Assembly: GCF_945859705.1 (NCBI RefSeq)
Contig: NC_079138.1
Span: 2,294,001 to 2,358,000 of the forward strand
Reading direction: 5' to 3'
Length of the DNA: 64,000 bases
Source: Episyrphus balteatus
Lineage: Eukaryota; Arthropoda; Insecta; Diptera; Syrphidae
Shown one piece after another: positions 11,661-24,437 of the stretch. Position 1 is the first letter of the stretch. The number at the start of each line of letters is the position of its first letter. A program made the translations under genes and the position numbers. The notes below the pieces were generated by a model. It was not told where the DNA came from. It saw only the letters and a program-made list of their open reading frames with translations, and did no database searches.

Positions 11661-13425
11661 GTTTTTTTTAATACGCCTTGTAGTAAAATTATCATCCGTG
11701 ACCAGACTTTGCAAACAATTACATTTTTTCAAATTCATTTTTTAAAGACCACCACGACTTCACTTTTTTTTATAAGTTAAACAAATCAGCGCTAAAAAAA
11801 ACACTGTCACTCCAATAGATTAACAAACCACAAACATATCTGCATAGGAAGTGCATTATTAGAGAATTGCCGAGAAAGAATTAGGGACATGAAAAAAATA
11901 AAATGAAGTCAGCTCAATAATATAACAAAAAAAACAAAAAAAAGCAAACAAAGAACCTCGTCAGGCGATGAAGGCCTTACAAAAAAAAAAAAAAAAAAAA
12001 AATTAAATCATCACGTTCACTGGCTAGACATACTTTGTAATTTTCACTCACAAGCTCCTTCAAGCTGGTGACTGACAGAGTCCTGTGTGGATATGGTATT
12101 GTTTTTTAGGTCACATTCAAGATTCTTTTTATACTTTGCATTATAATCGTCGATGTTCATTTTTTTGAAATCACAAAAATTTGACATTTCCAAATGACTT
12201 GTTGCTAGCACTGCGAGCTTCTTCTCACACCATACTTTATAATATACCATATAGCATACAGGCAGGCATACAGCATCATCATACAGCTTCAGAGCATACA
12301 GAGAAGAATAAAGGGAGCACACAACGAGAGAATGTAGGACAGTGTGGCACGGTTGAGCTTTTGTTTTACTTTCTACATGAATAGTTCATTTGTTTTTCAA
12401 GGCTGCGAAACGATGACTATGACTATGCTGACGGCGCCGATAGTGACATACTGACACGAAGGTGTTGAAAAGTTTTTCTTAGTGTCACAAATAAATTGTG
12501 ATAGTTTATTTTTTTTTTATTTTTTTTTTTTGATGTTGTAGCTTGTTTTAATGCAAATTAAAATGTTTGGAGTTTTCATTATACTTAAAATAAGTATTTT
12601 TTGTTTCCTTTTTTTTTTTTTAGATATTTGTTAAAGAGTGCACGATAAATATTGTGTGGTTTTGAACATTTAAGATTTAAATGGGCTATTTTTGTAAGAA
12701 CTAACTTGTTAAAAAATGTTTTTCAACTTTACTAAGATTGTAAGTCAAAACAAACAGGTCTTATGGGAAATTTGAGAATAATTTTTTGAACTTCGTGACA
12801 CGTTTTGATTGAGTTTCAGAGTTATAAGTCCAGGGACCAAAGGCCCTTAAAAGACTAGTAGCCCTCTTGAGTGGGTTATAAGTCCACAAATCAATTAAGG
12901 ACGTACAGCCCACCCAAAAAAATCCCGAATTTCAAAAAAGGATTTGGGTTAAACGTTATTTGTATGATTATTTTAGAAAAATCGTAATTTTTTTTTATTT
13001 TATGATTTTTTTTCGAAAACTGTAGTTTCGTTTATAAAACTTAAATTAGTGCCAAATTTTGATTTCGCGTGATTTTTAGAAAATGAATTTATTTATTTTT
13101 CAGATCTTTCGAAAATGTAAGTGTTTTAAATTTATGGAAAATTTTAGACAGAGCCATCGAATCACTTAAGACACTGAAAGTTTGTCACCAAAAATATCGA
13201 AATCTACTTCATTTTGAAAATTTCTGTCCCAAACAGTTTCCATTTAATAATAATTAAAATACACTAATAGGTCTCTCGTACATGTTCTTATGGCGAAAGT
13301 GCTTTAAAATACTAAAGATTTTGAATATTTCTAAAAAAAATGTTTTTAATTTAATTTTATAAGAAGTTTATTAAAAACTCAAAAAATAAAATAAAATTTG
13401 TTTGAAAATTACAAATATGTACCTT
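11661..13425. other. Unassigned AT-rich DNA
   Basis: Decayed sequence near 11680-11730 resembles the end motif of the element at 960-2482. Long A/T runs occur near 11980-12003 and 12510-12532. A TTATAAGTCCA motif is repeated near 12822 and 12887. The 12044-12384 open frames on both strands show no recognisable domain and I do not call them genes. Confidence 0.45.
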
Positions 13426-13426
13426 A

Positions 13427-14640
13427 GGGTGGGTCAAAAAAATGGAAATTCTTTTTTTTGATTTGGTACTTCGAAAACTCAATTGCTAAACACCTCTAGA
13501 ATATACTCACCAAATATGAGCTCTCTATCTTAATGGGAAGGTCCTCCGCTTTTCAATTTTCCATTTTTACATCAAGCTTCTACCAAAAAAAAAAAAAAAA
13601 TTTTTTTATTAATTGATTTTTTTAGCCAATTTTTTTACATATTCTTGTAGAAAATTGAACGTTCTACAAAAAAGGTTAAATACACTTTTTTGAATTATCT
13701 AACCGTTTAGTAGATATTTGAGGTCCAAAAATCAAGAAAATCTTTAAAAATTCATTTTTTGTTCTTAATTTTGTTACAAATTGAAAAATTATGACATATT
13801 CTTGTAGGAAACAGATTGTTCCACAAGAAAGGTCTTAATAATTTTTTTCAATTATCTAACCATTCTAAAGATATTCGAGGTCAAATTTAAAAAAAAATTA
13901 TAAAAACATTTTTTGCTTTTCAAAATTTTCTAATTCGCTAAAAATTCATTATTTTCAAATTAGCAAGACATATTCTTGTAGGGACTTAAACGTTCTATAA
14001 AAAGTTCCTTGGCAGCAAATTAATTGCTTTAACCGTTTAGAAGATAATCGTACATTGTACCTATATATCTCTTTAAGATATTTTGACCTTCAAACGAAGT
14101 ATCTAACTCATACAATTTCTTGTTATACAAAAAATTTAAAATTTTATTTTTTGGAAAATCGTTAGTTCCTTATTTTTTTATATACAAACATCAAAAATAT
14201 TTAAAAAAAAAAATATTGTACACCATTAAAAAGGAAACATTAATATGCGTAAAAAAGAAATCATAGCACCGTTTTCAAAAAAACCGATTTTGTTTTGGGC
14301 TTAGTCGATCAAAGTTTTTTAGAAAATTTAAAATAGGTATTAAAAAAAAAAACTATTTAAAATTAAATTTAAAATAGGTATTAAAAAAAAAAAAAAAACT
14401 AAAAAAATGTGGTTTTGAATTTTTCCAAAATTTTAAATTCTACGACTATTAAAACGTTTTTGTATAAAATTTTTCATTTATATCGCATAAGTCATTTTAG
14501 ATAAGGCATCAATCAAGAAAACTGTTCTATAAAAGGTACCTACTCTTCAAAATATTTTGTAGTTCAAAAGTACACATTTATTTGCCACATAGATCATGTA
14601 TTTTAAAAAAATTAAAATCGTTTGAGGCGTTTTTGAAAAA
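13427..14640. repeat. Repeat with AGGGTGGGTC head and three ~160-bp inner units
   Basis: A sharp head motif (TTAGGGTGGGTCAAAAAAATGG-like, about 13425) begins a region in which ACATATTCTTGTAG recurs at 13637, 13794 and 13968. Each copy is followed by a cassette of TTCTA-AAAAAGGT, TTATCTAACCGTTTAG and AGATATTTGAGGTC. The units are therefore diverged tandem copies of 157-174 bp. A smaller duplication of TTTAAAATAGGTATT occurs near 14325-14395. No inverted partner of the head motif was found, so the right boundary is uncertain. Confidence 0.5.
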
Positions 14641-17390
14641 CTCAACATTTATCATTTTTTTCGTATGGTAATTTTTATGAATCCTTAATTTGTCCTTTAG
14701 TTCCTATCTATACCGCAACTAAAAATAAGCCAAATCTACTTTCTTTTTTTTTTGCTTTTAGATTTATGTAGTTTAAAATGATTTTAATGTCCTTTTTTCA
14801 AAATTTGTTGTTAAATAAAATTATGTATTAATAATAAAAAATATAATTTATTTTTTTTTTTATTTTTAGTAAAATTACTTGGCTAGTTTTCGTTTTAATT
14901 TGCTACATGCAAAGTAAGTAAATTGGCAACCCTGAACCGGAACTCTTCTTAAGCAGCAAATGCTAATCACAAATGTTTACTTTCTACATCGCAACCTCAT
15001 TCCATTACCTACCTCAAACCCTTACAAATTTTTTTTTAACATAAGAACTCGAATAAAACTTCTTTTGTTTTTTTTTTGTATTTTTTTTTTTGAAAAGAAG
15101 TTGCATCCTTGATTTTCGAGAAGAGAATGATGGTGGTGGAGTCTAGTCTAGAACCAAAATAATCACCCCCTCGCCATCCATTCACGCGCTAATGCGATTA
15201 TTACAAAAGTTCAAGCGCGGAAAATCCAAGTTTTTCACCTCATTAATTGAAAAAATACTTCAGGCACAGTTTTTGGATCTTTTTCCCTTTCTCTATCTTT
15301 TCTGGGACATCCTTCTACCTACTTCGAAAATCTTCTTTTCATTTTTATATTTAAATCGAAATCGACGTTCTCTTAAAGCACTGATACGAACAATACCATG
15401 GGGCAATAATTAACGTCAAGAAAAGTCATTGTCCTGATTTTTCTGTATAGATACAATTGTCGGTTATAAGAATTCATACAAAAAAAAAAAAAAAAAAAAT
15501 GTTAATATTATTACCTTTTTGCGAGGGGAATGAAGCAGAATGTCGATAATGCCCGCGCGAACTCTAATCCTCGTGCATTCATCAAATTGTATTTTTTTTT
15601 TATTTTTTTGTTACCACCATCATCAGCACCACTACGAACAGCATCGCGCTTCGCCCCATTGAATACAATCGATTGAAATGATCAAGGACAATGCGAGGAT
15701 TTTGAGAAATCTTTTCTTATCTACCTATCGCTATCAGGCGGTGGGGTGATGATGATGATGATGATGATGAGAAAAACACAACGAAGAGCCAGTCCGCTGC
15801 GAAAGAAGTTTATTCACTTAATGTGATATTTAGCTCGCAGTGGGTATTATTTTATCCTGTAGATGTGGTATTCACAATGGATAATTAAAACTGAACCTCT
15901 TTGCTGCTTGCACCACCACCGACCGGGCGCGGTAATGCTCGCTCGGGGCGATTCATACTTGTCACACTTTTGGTTTTCTATTTTCTTCCGTTCACTCCAC
16001 AACTTCACAGCAAATTGGTTTATTTCACTTTATGACGACGGTAAACAATATAAAACACGACAACGACAACGACAACCGTCCGCTATCCCTATACTATTGC
16101 AATATCAAGGACATCAATTAATGGAACAAGTCCTTGCTCCTTCGCACCCAAAAAAAAAAAAAAAACAAAAACCAATTCAAGATGAAGAGATCTCAACCGC
16201 TTAATGGAAATTACTTGAAATTTATAGAATACCTCATTATATGCGTCGCGTTCATCCTGCCGATTGCTTGATATGCCTATGCCTCCTCAACTGCTTTTGT
16301 GAGTGTATGTTTGTGTGTATATTTATTTAAGAGATATCCTTGTTTCCTGTTTTTTTGGCAATAAAGGCGAAAAATCGAAATGGCAATGAGGATATTTATG
16401 TGGGTACTTATTGTAGAGATTTTTTTTGGAAAAGGAAGATGGGGAAAAGGATGAGTGCCCAAGTTCATTTCACCATTTTATGGCACTGACTGGTAAAATA
16501 AGGACACGACAAGGACGACAACTAGAAAGAAGACGTAAAAGCCCACCCAAACCCAAGAAATAAAGAAGTGCTTAAGAGTTAAATATGAAGGAACATCGAT
16601 TTATGTCTGTTTGTTGCCAATATACAACTTACTCATATACACACAGTAGCAAACTAAAAATAAAAATAAATAAAACGAAGGAAGGATACACATAATAATG
16701 GAATCATCATCATCGAATCCTGTTTATTTGTTTATTTCTCATTTTCAGTTGCCCTTCTATATTTGTTATGGTTATGAGATCTTGGGGAATTTCGGTTCGA
16801 CGACACGGGTGCGGCGAGTGTAAAAAAATTTACACTTAGAAATGTGCCAAAGTTAAATATTAAAATTAACAATGTATATTCAAACGGAAAGCAATTCGGC
16901 ATTTAGGGGTTAACATTTCCCAAGAAAAGTATCTATTAATTTTCACCAATAACGCACTCAAAACAACCATTATTTGCCAGATATCCAAATGGTGGCAATC
17001 AAGGAATAAAAAAAAAAGGGTTACATCAAATTCATATTTTTCGAGTATATAATTCGGATTAAATTTAAGCCGCTTATTTGGGAATTCTTCGAAAACAACT
17101 TATATCATTTTTTTTTATTTACTTTTTATGAAATTGCAAGTGAGAAAAAAAAAGAATAACATTTTTGTTTAAGGAAATTGGAAAATAATGTTGTATTATT
17201 TGTTTGTTTGAATTTTTGAGAGTTTTATAACAACTTCTTTGTATCAAGAAATATAGTTGGTTTTTACTAAATATTTCACAGTTTAAAGTAAGTTTTTTTC
17301 ATTTTTTCTTAGCTTTTTGGGATTGAACGGGATTTAAAAAAAAAAAGAACTTTCAAGATACGGTATTTTGTTAACTTAATAACTTACTTA
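14641..17390. other. Possible single-copy DNA, no gene identified
   Basis: Contains a (GAT)n microsatellite at 15748-15770 and a CGACAACGACAACGACAAC tract near 16050-16070. Between 15500 and 16250 base composition is less skewed than elsewhere. A 113-codon plus-strand frame (15863-16204) ends in poly-Lys from an A run and shows no domain. I see no recognisable transposon in most of this stretch, so it is a fair candidate for unique host sequence. Confidence 0.45.
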
Positions 17391-17394
17391 GATT

Positions 17395-17625
17395 GACCAA
17401 AGCTAAATCTATTGTGGATTTGAGCTTCAACCATCTGCAAGCATCTCAAGCCAGCTCTGTCTTTATACAGCTGCTTCCAGTTTTAAACTCCAAGTTGATT
17501 AAAGTCCCCTTCTACTGATGACGAATTCTTTCTTTATTAGGCCTAAGAGTCTAAAACTTTCCGCTCCACATGATCTAGCAATCTCAGGCGCTGCACCTTA
17601 ACTCTATTGGCTAGGTCTTGTATAA
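17395..17625 (-). pseudogene. RTE-like retrotransposon C-terminal fragment
   Basis: Read on the minus strand with frame interruptions it gives LRLLDHVERK and then NQLGV-NWKQLYKDRAGL followed by MVEAQI. This matches the C-terminal block of insect RTE-type elements, typically 'LR.lGHv.R' followed by 'lGv.nW..lA.DRagWR'. The same C-terminal block occurs at 20880-21515 and 32265-32355 in this window. Several stops and shifts are present, so it is dead. Confidence 0.6.
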
Positions 17626-17778
17626 GGACACCTTGGTTGCCTTAGACAGGTCAATTGCCTTCTTAAATCAGAGTACCAGCTGTTGGCAAGAATTAATCCT
17701 TAGTTTGATTTCAGCGCTGGTTTCTGTTTTAAAAGTGGAGCTTTTTTTTATATATAATCTTTTTTATCCAAAAACAAA

Positions 17779-17969
17779 ACCGACTTCCTTGATCAAAACT
17801 GGGTTTTATGGATTTTCTAATACTTCCTATGGCTATATATATGGGACACATTGCATCCACCAGCTTTCCAATACAAAAAGAATTATCAAAATTGGTTCAC
17901 TCAGTCCAAAGTTATGAGGTTACAAACATAAAAAAACAAAAACTAAAAACTTCCTTTTTGGAAGTCGGT
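17779..17969. mobile_element. ACCGACTTCC-ended MITE-like repeat, copy 1
   Basis: ACCGACTTCC (17779-17788) and GGAAGTCGGT (17960-17969) are perfect 10-bp inverted ends of a ~191-bp unit. The interior includes a block ending TTCACTCAGTCCAAAGTTATG. Copies occur at 46026-46232 (+), 37143-37343 (-), 37431-37600 (-), 29620-29760 (-) and a right-end scrap near 40345-40390. No coding capacity. Superfamily unknown. Confidence 0.7.
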
Positions 17970-18128
17970 AAAAATACGCCCGTTTTGAGTTTTCTTGGCT
18001 TTGCCCTTATTAACTTTTAAATTCATTTTTGCCTCTTCCACTGCGATGTTCACAAAAGCACCACTTCACGCTATGTTCTTAGAATTATGTCATGATCATC
18101 GGCACATGCAAACAGCTGGACGGACTCA

Positions 18129-19365
18129 CAGTGCGGTATTTTGACCAAAAACGTGGCCATAAATTAAATTCCTCAATTTTGCGAATTTTATAAAAAAAGT
18201 GTTTTTTTTTTAACTTAAAAGTGATTTTGGTGAAAAAATGTATTTTATTTAAATTTATGGTAGATATTTCAAAAAAAAGTTAACTGTATATGCAACTCTT
18301 TTTTTTTTTTTTGCATACGGAGTAGTTAAAGTACACACTTAAAAAAATTGCACTTTTTTCAGTTTTTTTTTTAAGATTTGTATTTTTTAAATAGCGCATC
18401 ACTCCGCAACATGGTCTTACCTATATATTATTAAACTGCTGGATATGTAGAACAATCTTGGATTTCAAGAGTTTGTCCGAGTTTGCCCCTCCGAAAATTA
18501 GTACCCCTTTGAAAAAAAAACTTCTTCAAAAACGACCCTTATGAATAGATTTTTATATTATTCCATTAAATGTATTATGTTATTGAGAAAATTTCTCCAG
18601 GAATACCTTTAAAAGTATGTAAAGAAATAGTGTTTCAAATTTCAAAAGAATCATTGCAGTAGTTTTGAAGTTATGAGGCTTTGAAAACGTTTGTTGTGGG
18701 GAGAACGATTTAAAGTTTTGAACTCTGGAATAAAACATTCGTAAGTGAAGTATTAAAATACTCATAACTTGGTAAATTTGGCTTCAATCGACCTAAAATT
18801 TTGACACAATATTTTTGAGATAAATAATAGATTCAGTTAAAGAAGCAAAAAAAAAAAAAAAACAAATTTTAATGCAAATTAAAAAAAAAAAACAAGAAAC
18901 AGTGTTTCCCTCAAAAAATTATGTTTTTTTTTTTTTTTATTTCTTAGGAACTTTGAATAATTCTTTGGTACATATTTGACTTAAAACAACCAAGTCTTTC
19001 AATATTGATTAAAAAAGGTCCATAATATTGCAAAATTTTATACAGAATCAATTAAAAACCGAAAAAGAAAAATTTTTCTCATTTTCAACTTTAAAACTGA
19101 ATTTCTCAAAAACTATTTAATGAAATAACATTAGTCCAAAAAAAAAAATAAAGAATAAACTACTAGCTTTAAGAAAAGTTATAGCACAGGACTGTACGTG
19201 CATTTTTTTTAAATTTTAATCATTTTTTTCACGGCTAAGCGGGAGGTTTTTACTGTACCAAGAAAATGAAAAAAATTCCTTCCAAATAACTTTTTAGGTA
19301 CCTATTTGATGTGAAAACTGTGCTCAAATATTTTTGACCAGGGTTTAGACCAAAATACTGCACTA
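18129..19365. mobile_element. Putative TIR element, AGTGCRGTATTTTG ends
   Basis: CAGTGCGGTATTTTGACC at 18129 is mirrored by GGTTTAGACCAAAATACTGCACTA ending near 19365 (AGTGCAGTATTTTGGTC on the minus strand). The span is ~1.24 kb with AT-rich non-coding interior. The CAGTG start would suit a hAT-like element, but I could not align a clean 8-bp target duplication, so the family is uncertain. Confidence 0.4.
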
Positions 19366-19681
19366 TTGGACTTTTGAAAGATGGTAAATCTGTTGTTGAG
19401 GTTAGAAATTATTCTTTCAAGGACCTTTTCGACATCTAATGTATCAGTGAGGTCTATTCCGACACTGACGGATCAGTGTGAATATCCATTTGATGTTCTC
19501 GGATTTTCTTGCAAGATCCAACGTTGTTGATGAAAGGCCCTAGAACTACATTCCTGTTATAGGAATGCGGGTTAAATCTTCTTAATTTTAGTTGCTCGTA
19601 CATGCCCAGGAAAATCAGTTTCCTTGTCCTAGATCTTTTAGTTGATGTAAAGAATATTTTATTTAAGCAAATTGAGTGCGA

Positions 19682-19716
19682 AGAGCAAGTAAATGCGACC
19701 ATGTTGTGCATTTTAT
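19682..19716 (+). repeat. Relic 3' end of the (GTCY)n element family
   Basis: GAGCAAGTAAATGCGACC followed by TTGTGCATTTTAT matches the 3' ends of the family at 58690-58725, 61590-61628 and 62335-62372. Upstream sequence is too diverged to delimit the rest of the copy. Confidence 0.55.
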
Positions 19717-19719
19717 GTT

Positions 19720-20875
19720 CTCTATTGTCGACTAGGACTACCTACGTGTATTGACGACTACGACGACGACGTGTGCACAAGGTACATGGCGTGCACCACA
19801 CAAGGATTTGTGCTGTGTGAAAATTTAAAGGGAAACTCCTTTTTGCTTTTTACTTTTTACTTTTGCTTCAATCGCGTGCTACTACGACGACGACTACATA
19901 CATATTTATGTATGGCTTCACCTATTCAAATCGTAAAAATGAGCTGATTCACCACGTTCGGTTCGGTTCGTTTCGGTTCGTTCGATAGATGTGGATGGAT
20001 GTGTGGTTGGAGAGTTTCTAAAAATCCTTTTCTGATGGGAGCTTTTATCCTATGTGAATATCAAAACACATAACATGGAACATTAAATCCTTTTTAAGGA
20101 TTTTTACTTGTGATATGTATACATATTGTGTATAAATGTAAACCTCTCTTGCAGAGAATGTTTTGTTTTCTTAAAAAAAAAAAAAAAATAGAAATGTTTT
20201 TATTTTTGTTTTCAATAAAATGAATTTTAAATTTTTAAAGAACTTGCCAAAATTTTAAAGAAAAAAAAAATATTCTAAAAATTTTATATATATTTAGCAA
20301 ATAAAGCTAAAACAAGTACATGCGACATAGCCTGCATACATTAACTTCTTTTTTGTGTAAAATTTGTGCAGCTGTATATAGACTTTTAGAGTCTTTTTTC
20401 GATTTCAATTTTATACAATTTTTTTTTTCTGTTTTTTTTTTTTTTGCAAGACCACAAAGCAAAGCAGCACACCAGCAAGAGAATATTGAACTGAACTCTA
20501 GAGGCAGAATGGTCGTTAGTTTTCATTATTGACATGGAATGAAATGAAACGTTTCTTCTCCGAATTGGAAGGATTTTTCTCATGATGTTGCCTTTTTCTA
20601 CTCCATAATTCTCTATTTTTACTCTTGCATTTTCCACCAAAAAAAAAAAAAAAACAAAAAAACATTCTCATCAATGTAAGTTAAGGGGCTTTTGGATAAA
20701 AAAGTGTTAGAGAATAAAGGAAAATATAAATGAGAAGAATTTGAAAGCTAATAGGTATGTTAATATTTGACTATGAGTTACCTTGGATACGTTTTAAATT
20801 ATCCAACACTGTTTAAAGTAAGATCCTTTGACGTGGTGGAGAAGCTTACTGTGACTCAGGATATTGTTACTAAGA
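19720..20875. other. Unassigned DNA
   Basis: A CGA-triplet tract lies near 19753-19773 and a GGTTCG-type short repeat near 19957-19985. Long A/T runs occur near 20170-20190 and 20640-20655. No credible gene. Confidence 0.45.
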
Positions 20876-20879
20876 ATCT

Positions 20880-21515
20880 GGTCCTCCAAGTTGGGGGCCT
20901 TGGATATACAAAATCCAAATCAAAAACTTAGAAAAAAAATAAGACAGTGAATTTCGGATCTGCACGTGGAATATAAGTACCTTAAAATGGCCACGTGCAG
21001 CTGAACAATCAAATGATACCCTGGATTGGCATGAAGCTGACTTCGGTAAGTGTTAAAGGAGCAGAAAGAGCGGTTCTTACGATGCTGCTTTGAGGTAAAT
21101 GGAAGAATTAGGTAAGAAGTAATACGCTTTAAGAATGTAAGCGAGCACTTTGTCGCAATCTGAATCAGGGCAAAGTTTAAAAACATCTGTGCCCAGCCCA
21201 TTTCCAGACAGAGGAAAGGAATGACCAAAACAAAACAGCATATCTTGCAAGAAAACGCTTTGGCAACCGTTGGTTTCACTAGACGACCAAAAAGGAACCC
21301 CTGGTTTCTGTATGCAGGCAAGTGATGAGCCAGGGACAAGGCCTCTAAATTCATTCTGAAGGCATGAGCCAGAACTGTTGAGAGAGCACAATTGAAGAAC
21401 AACCACAACCAGCTTGGTGTTCGCAACTAGAGACAGCTAGCTAAGGCCCGAGCTGTCTAGGAGGCTTGTTGATCCATCCTGAATTGTGAACGCCATCTTA
21501 AGTAAGTAAGTAAGC
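20880..21515 (+). pseudogene. Internally deleted RTE-like retrotransposon
   Basis: The start (20949 onward) reads RICTWNISTLKWPRAAEQ and then a D-HEADF segment. This matches the N-terminus of the APE-type endonuclease of RTE elements ('TWNVRTL', later 'aDf..lQE'). A second endonuclease block, IRAKFKNICAQP, appears near 21170, and RRPKRNPWF near 21282 matches the linker after the endonuclease. From 21400 the sequence jumps to the C-terminal block NQLGVRN*RQLAKARAV. The whole RT is missing. The copy ends at a short (AAGT)n tail at about 21498-21514, as expected for a target-primed 3' end. A 168-codon antisense frame over this region is a shadow. Confidence 0.7.
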
Positions 21516-23705
21516 CAAAAGTACACGACGGCAGTCAGCAAGCATAATAAGAAATCCTTCAACCAAGCGAAAGTAAGGTACGTACAAGGGTAAAGTTAAA
21601 AGATTCGAGAACTGTATTTAAACAAGAAAGTAGATCCCAATACAACCATCTTTTTCTTAACAAAAAAAAAACAAAAAAAAATATTTCCTCTAAGAACAAA
21701 CATCTTTTATACCTATATTTTGTTCAAATAAATTATGTTACGTATTCGCCGTGTAGGCCAAATAATATGACAAATCTAATAGAAACACAAAGTAAAATAC
21801 AGATTCACTTGAAAACTCGTGTTTTCACTCACAAATATATCTATATCACGTTAAAATGTGGAAGTTTTTTTTTTTTATCAATATGTGCCACAAACTTGAT
21901 AAGGGAACAAATAAATGCGCCCCCTCTTCCCAAAAAGGTGAAAAACAGAGAGGAGAGATCAGTAGAAAAAAAAAGCTGATTTACATACCAACACACTTGA
22001 TTTATTCCGAATGGTTACCAGATTTTTTTATTTTTTTTTTATTTGAGCCACGCAAATGCAAGCGTACGACAACGAAGACACGTTATTTTTTTTTTTTTTT
22101 TGTTGGTATTCAGTTTAGTTGAGTTCGTTTTCGTTTTCGGTTCAATTCGTTATACCAAATGTCCTTGTATCGAATCATAGTATTCTTGCAAAAAAAAATG
22201 GACTTTTTATGTAGAATGATGAGGAAAGATGAGGAGAGTAATCGCATTTCGTTTTGGAATCCAAATAAGAACAAAGAAAAATCATAAAAAAAACAACATA
22301 CACAGTAGAATAAAAAAAAAAAAAAAGAAGAACTAAAAAGTTCAAATGACAAATGAACGATAGATATAAAAAGGGAAAGAGAGAGAGAGAGGAATAGAGA
22401 GAATAGGGTAAAGTTAACTTTTCCAGTTGGTTTGATTTTTATTCCTCTTAACCCCGCATCTCTTACACCAAATACCACCCATTGCTTAAGATTCCTCCGC
22501 TGGGGATAAAACATTTTTAGTTCAATTCAGGGGCATCTAGCTTCCTTCATTATCCTGATGGAATGAGTATGGATTTATTTTTTTTTTTTTTGTTTTGTCT
22601 AAGACGTGGCACTGTGGTGTTACTATTATCTGTCAATACTAGTGGGCAACACATTTTGTAGATTAGCACTTTAATCAAAGGGATCATTCTCGCTCTCTCT
22701 CTTTTCATCTCACTCCTAGGCTCCATTCCACCATCATCAACATCAAATCAAGGATTATCGATGTCGAAATAATGGTGTCCTTGTTGCTGTTTCTATTGTT
22801 TTTTTTTTTTTTTTTTGTGTTTCGGAATATTCTTATTTTTTATAACAAGAAAACATAAAAAAAATAATAAAAAATCAATCATTTTTGGTAATGATTTTCA
22901 CACGAAAGTTAAAAAATGATTTTTGTTTATGATAGGAATTTATATTATATCCATTTCATAACTTGACTTGAAAAAGCTTGAAGTTATCTAGGTTCTCAGG
23001 TTGGCTAACACGACTAAAAACGGACTTCATGATGCACCGTTGTAATAGTTTTATCAAAATTTAAGATAATTTGCAGCCGTTTTAATCTGAAAGGATAACT
23101 CCGATAAGAAGAAATGTATAATTATTATATTTCAGATTTGTTTAAAATTAAAAATCAAACACTTTAAAAGACACCCTCCATAAAGGTCTTAAACATGCAT
23201 TTCATTCATTTTTTTTTTTTAATTTATAACTGAATAACTAAGACCCTTTTTTTGAGAAACACTCAAATAAATGCAAACAAACAAAAATAAGTAGATTTTG
23301 GATTTTGGAAATATTTTATGGTTAATTCTTTTCTCTAAGCCGACCAAAATTATATCGAATGGTAGTAAGTTCTAATAATCTCCATTTCCATTGGGAACTT
23401 TAACATGTCCATGTGTGTTGTATTTTTTGTTTTGTTTTATATTTTTTTTCGATAAGCAAAAGGATTTCTTTAGGTAAATCGATGGAGATAGAATTCCTTA
23501 CAGAATTCTGGGATAAAAAAGTAATTGGCAATAAATTAAGAAATGTATATCATCAACAATAATTTTTATCAGGCGCAAACCTTCAAGTTCATAGGTATAC
23601 GAAGTGCCTTTTTGGTCTTCTGGAGGACCTTTGCAATTTTTTGGACAGATTGTATTTAATTTTCAGTTTGATTCTGCTTTCTTCAATTTTGTACCATTTT
23701 CATTG
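21516..23705. other. Unassigned AT-rich DNA
   Basis: Contains a short (GA)n at about 22376-22393 and poly-T tracts near 22028, 22086, 22575 and 22799. TTTCGTTTTCG-type short motifs occur near 22120. No coding exon or recognisable transposon was found. Confidence 0.45.
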
Positions 23706-23865
23706 CACAAAATACGGTCTGTGATGTTGGAACCCCAAATGATAATTTTTTTTCCAAACCTGCTTGGATCGTATTTTTTTTTTCACCTAACAAAAATCAC
23801 AAAAAAATAATAATAAATTTTTGCTCAGTGTTAAAATTTTTGTTTTTGCACTGTGTATCCCATTT

Positions 23866-24395
23866 TTTATTTTCGCTATTCTACCATTAGTTTAAAAATT
23901 ATAGAAGCATTATTTTTTATTCACCTAAAAAAAATAGTACGCATACACCACAGTGACCTTTTTAAATTTATATTTTAGAAAAAGTAAATCCACTGGTGCG
24001 AGAGCTCCACAAATTTTATTAATTTGATTTAGTCCATTATAACATTCCTGTTACATATTATGACAGAAATTTTTTTTTTCAAATTACCAAAAAAAAATTA
24101 TGTAATTTGTTAGAATTACCATAGTTAATATAATGATAAAAATTGTAGAAAGGACAATTTTTACACTGACAAAAAAGAAATTTTGATTTTTAAAATGTTG
24201 GTAATTTGAAAAAAGTTTTTTTGTCATAATAACTGGTGCTCTCACATAAGTGAATTCCCTTTTTTTTCTAAAATAATGTAAATTCAAAAAGGTCACTATG
24301 GTGTATGAGTACTATTTTTTTTTTTTTTTGAGGTGAATAAAAAATAATGCTTCTATAATTTTTTAACTAAGGTTAGGATAGTGAAAATAAAAGTG
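23866..24395. repeat. Inner inverted repeat of the foldback element
   Basis: The left arm (about 23866-24095) and right arm (about 24180-24395) are reverse complements with scattered differences. Paired landmarks are the TTATTCACCT blocks (23920 and 24335) and the CATACACCA block with its mirror TGGTGTATG (near 23943 and 24299). The predicted hairpin has roughly 210-bp arms. Confidence 0.65.
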
Positions 24396-24437
24396 GCTAT
24401 CCTGGGCTAACCTTGGTCAAACAAACAATCTACTTAA

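Noticed and set aside
15863..16204. 113-codon plus-strand frame
   Set aside because: No recognisable domain, includes a poly-Lys run from an A tract, and no evidence of selection can be seen.
17513..17530. Hammerhead-like CTGATGACGAA
   Set aside because: No stem II and the second core lacks the GAAA needed. It lies in a retrotransposon fragment.
19330..19480. Minus-strand reading frame with VGIDLTDTLDVEKVL-type sequence
   Set aside because: Looks protein-like over about 30 residues, but I recognise no family, it overlaps a putative TIR, and it is too short to call.
20920..21426. 168-codon minus-strand frame
   Set aside because: It is antisense to an RTE-like retrotransposon fragment whose plus-strand motifs (TWNISTL, NQLGVRN) are recognisable.
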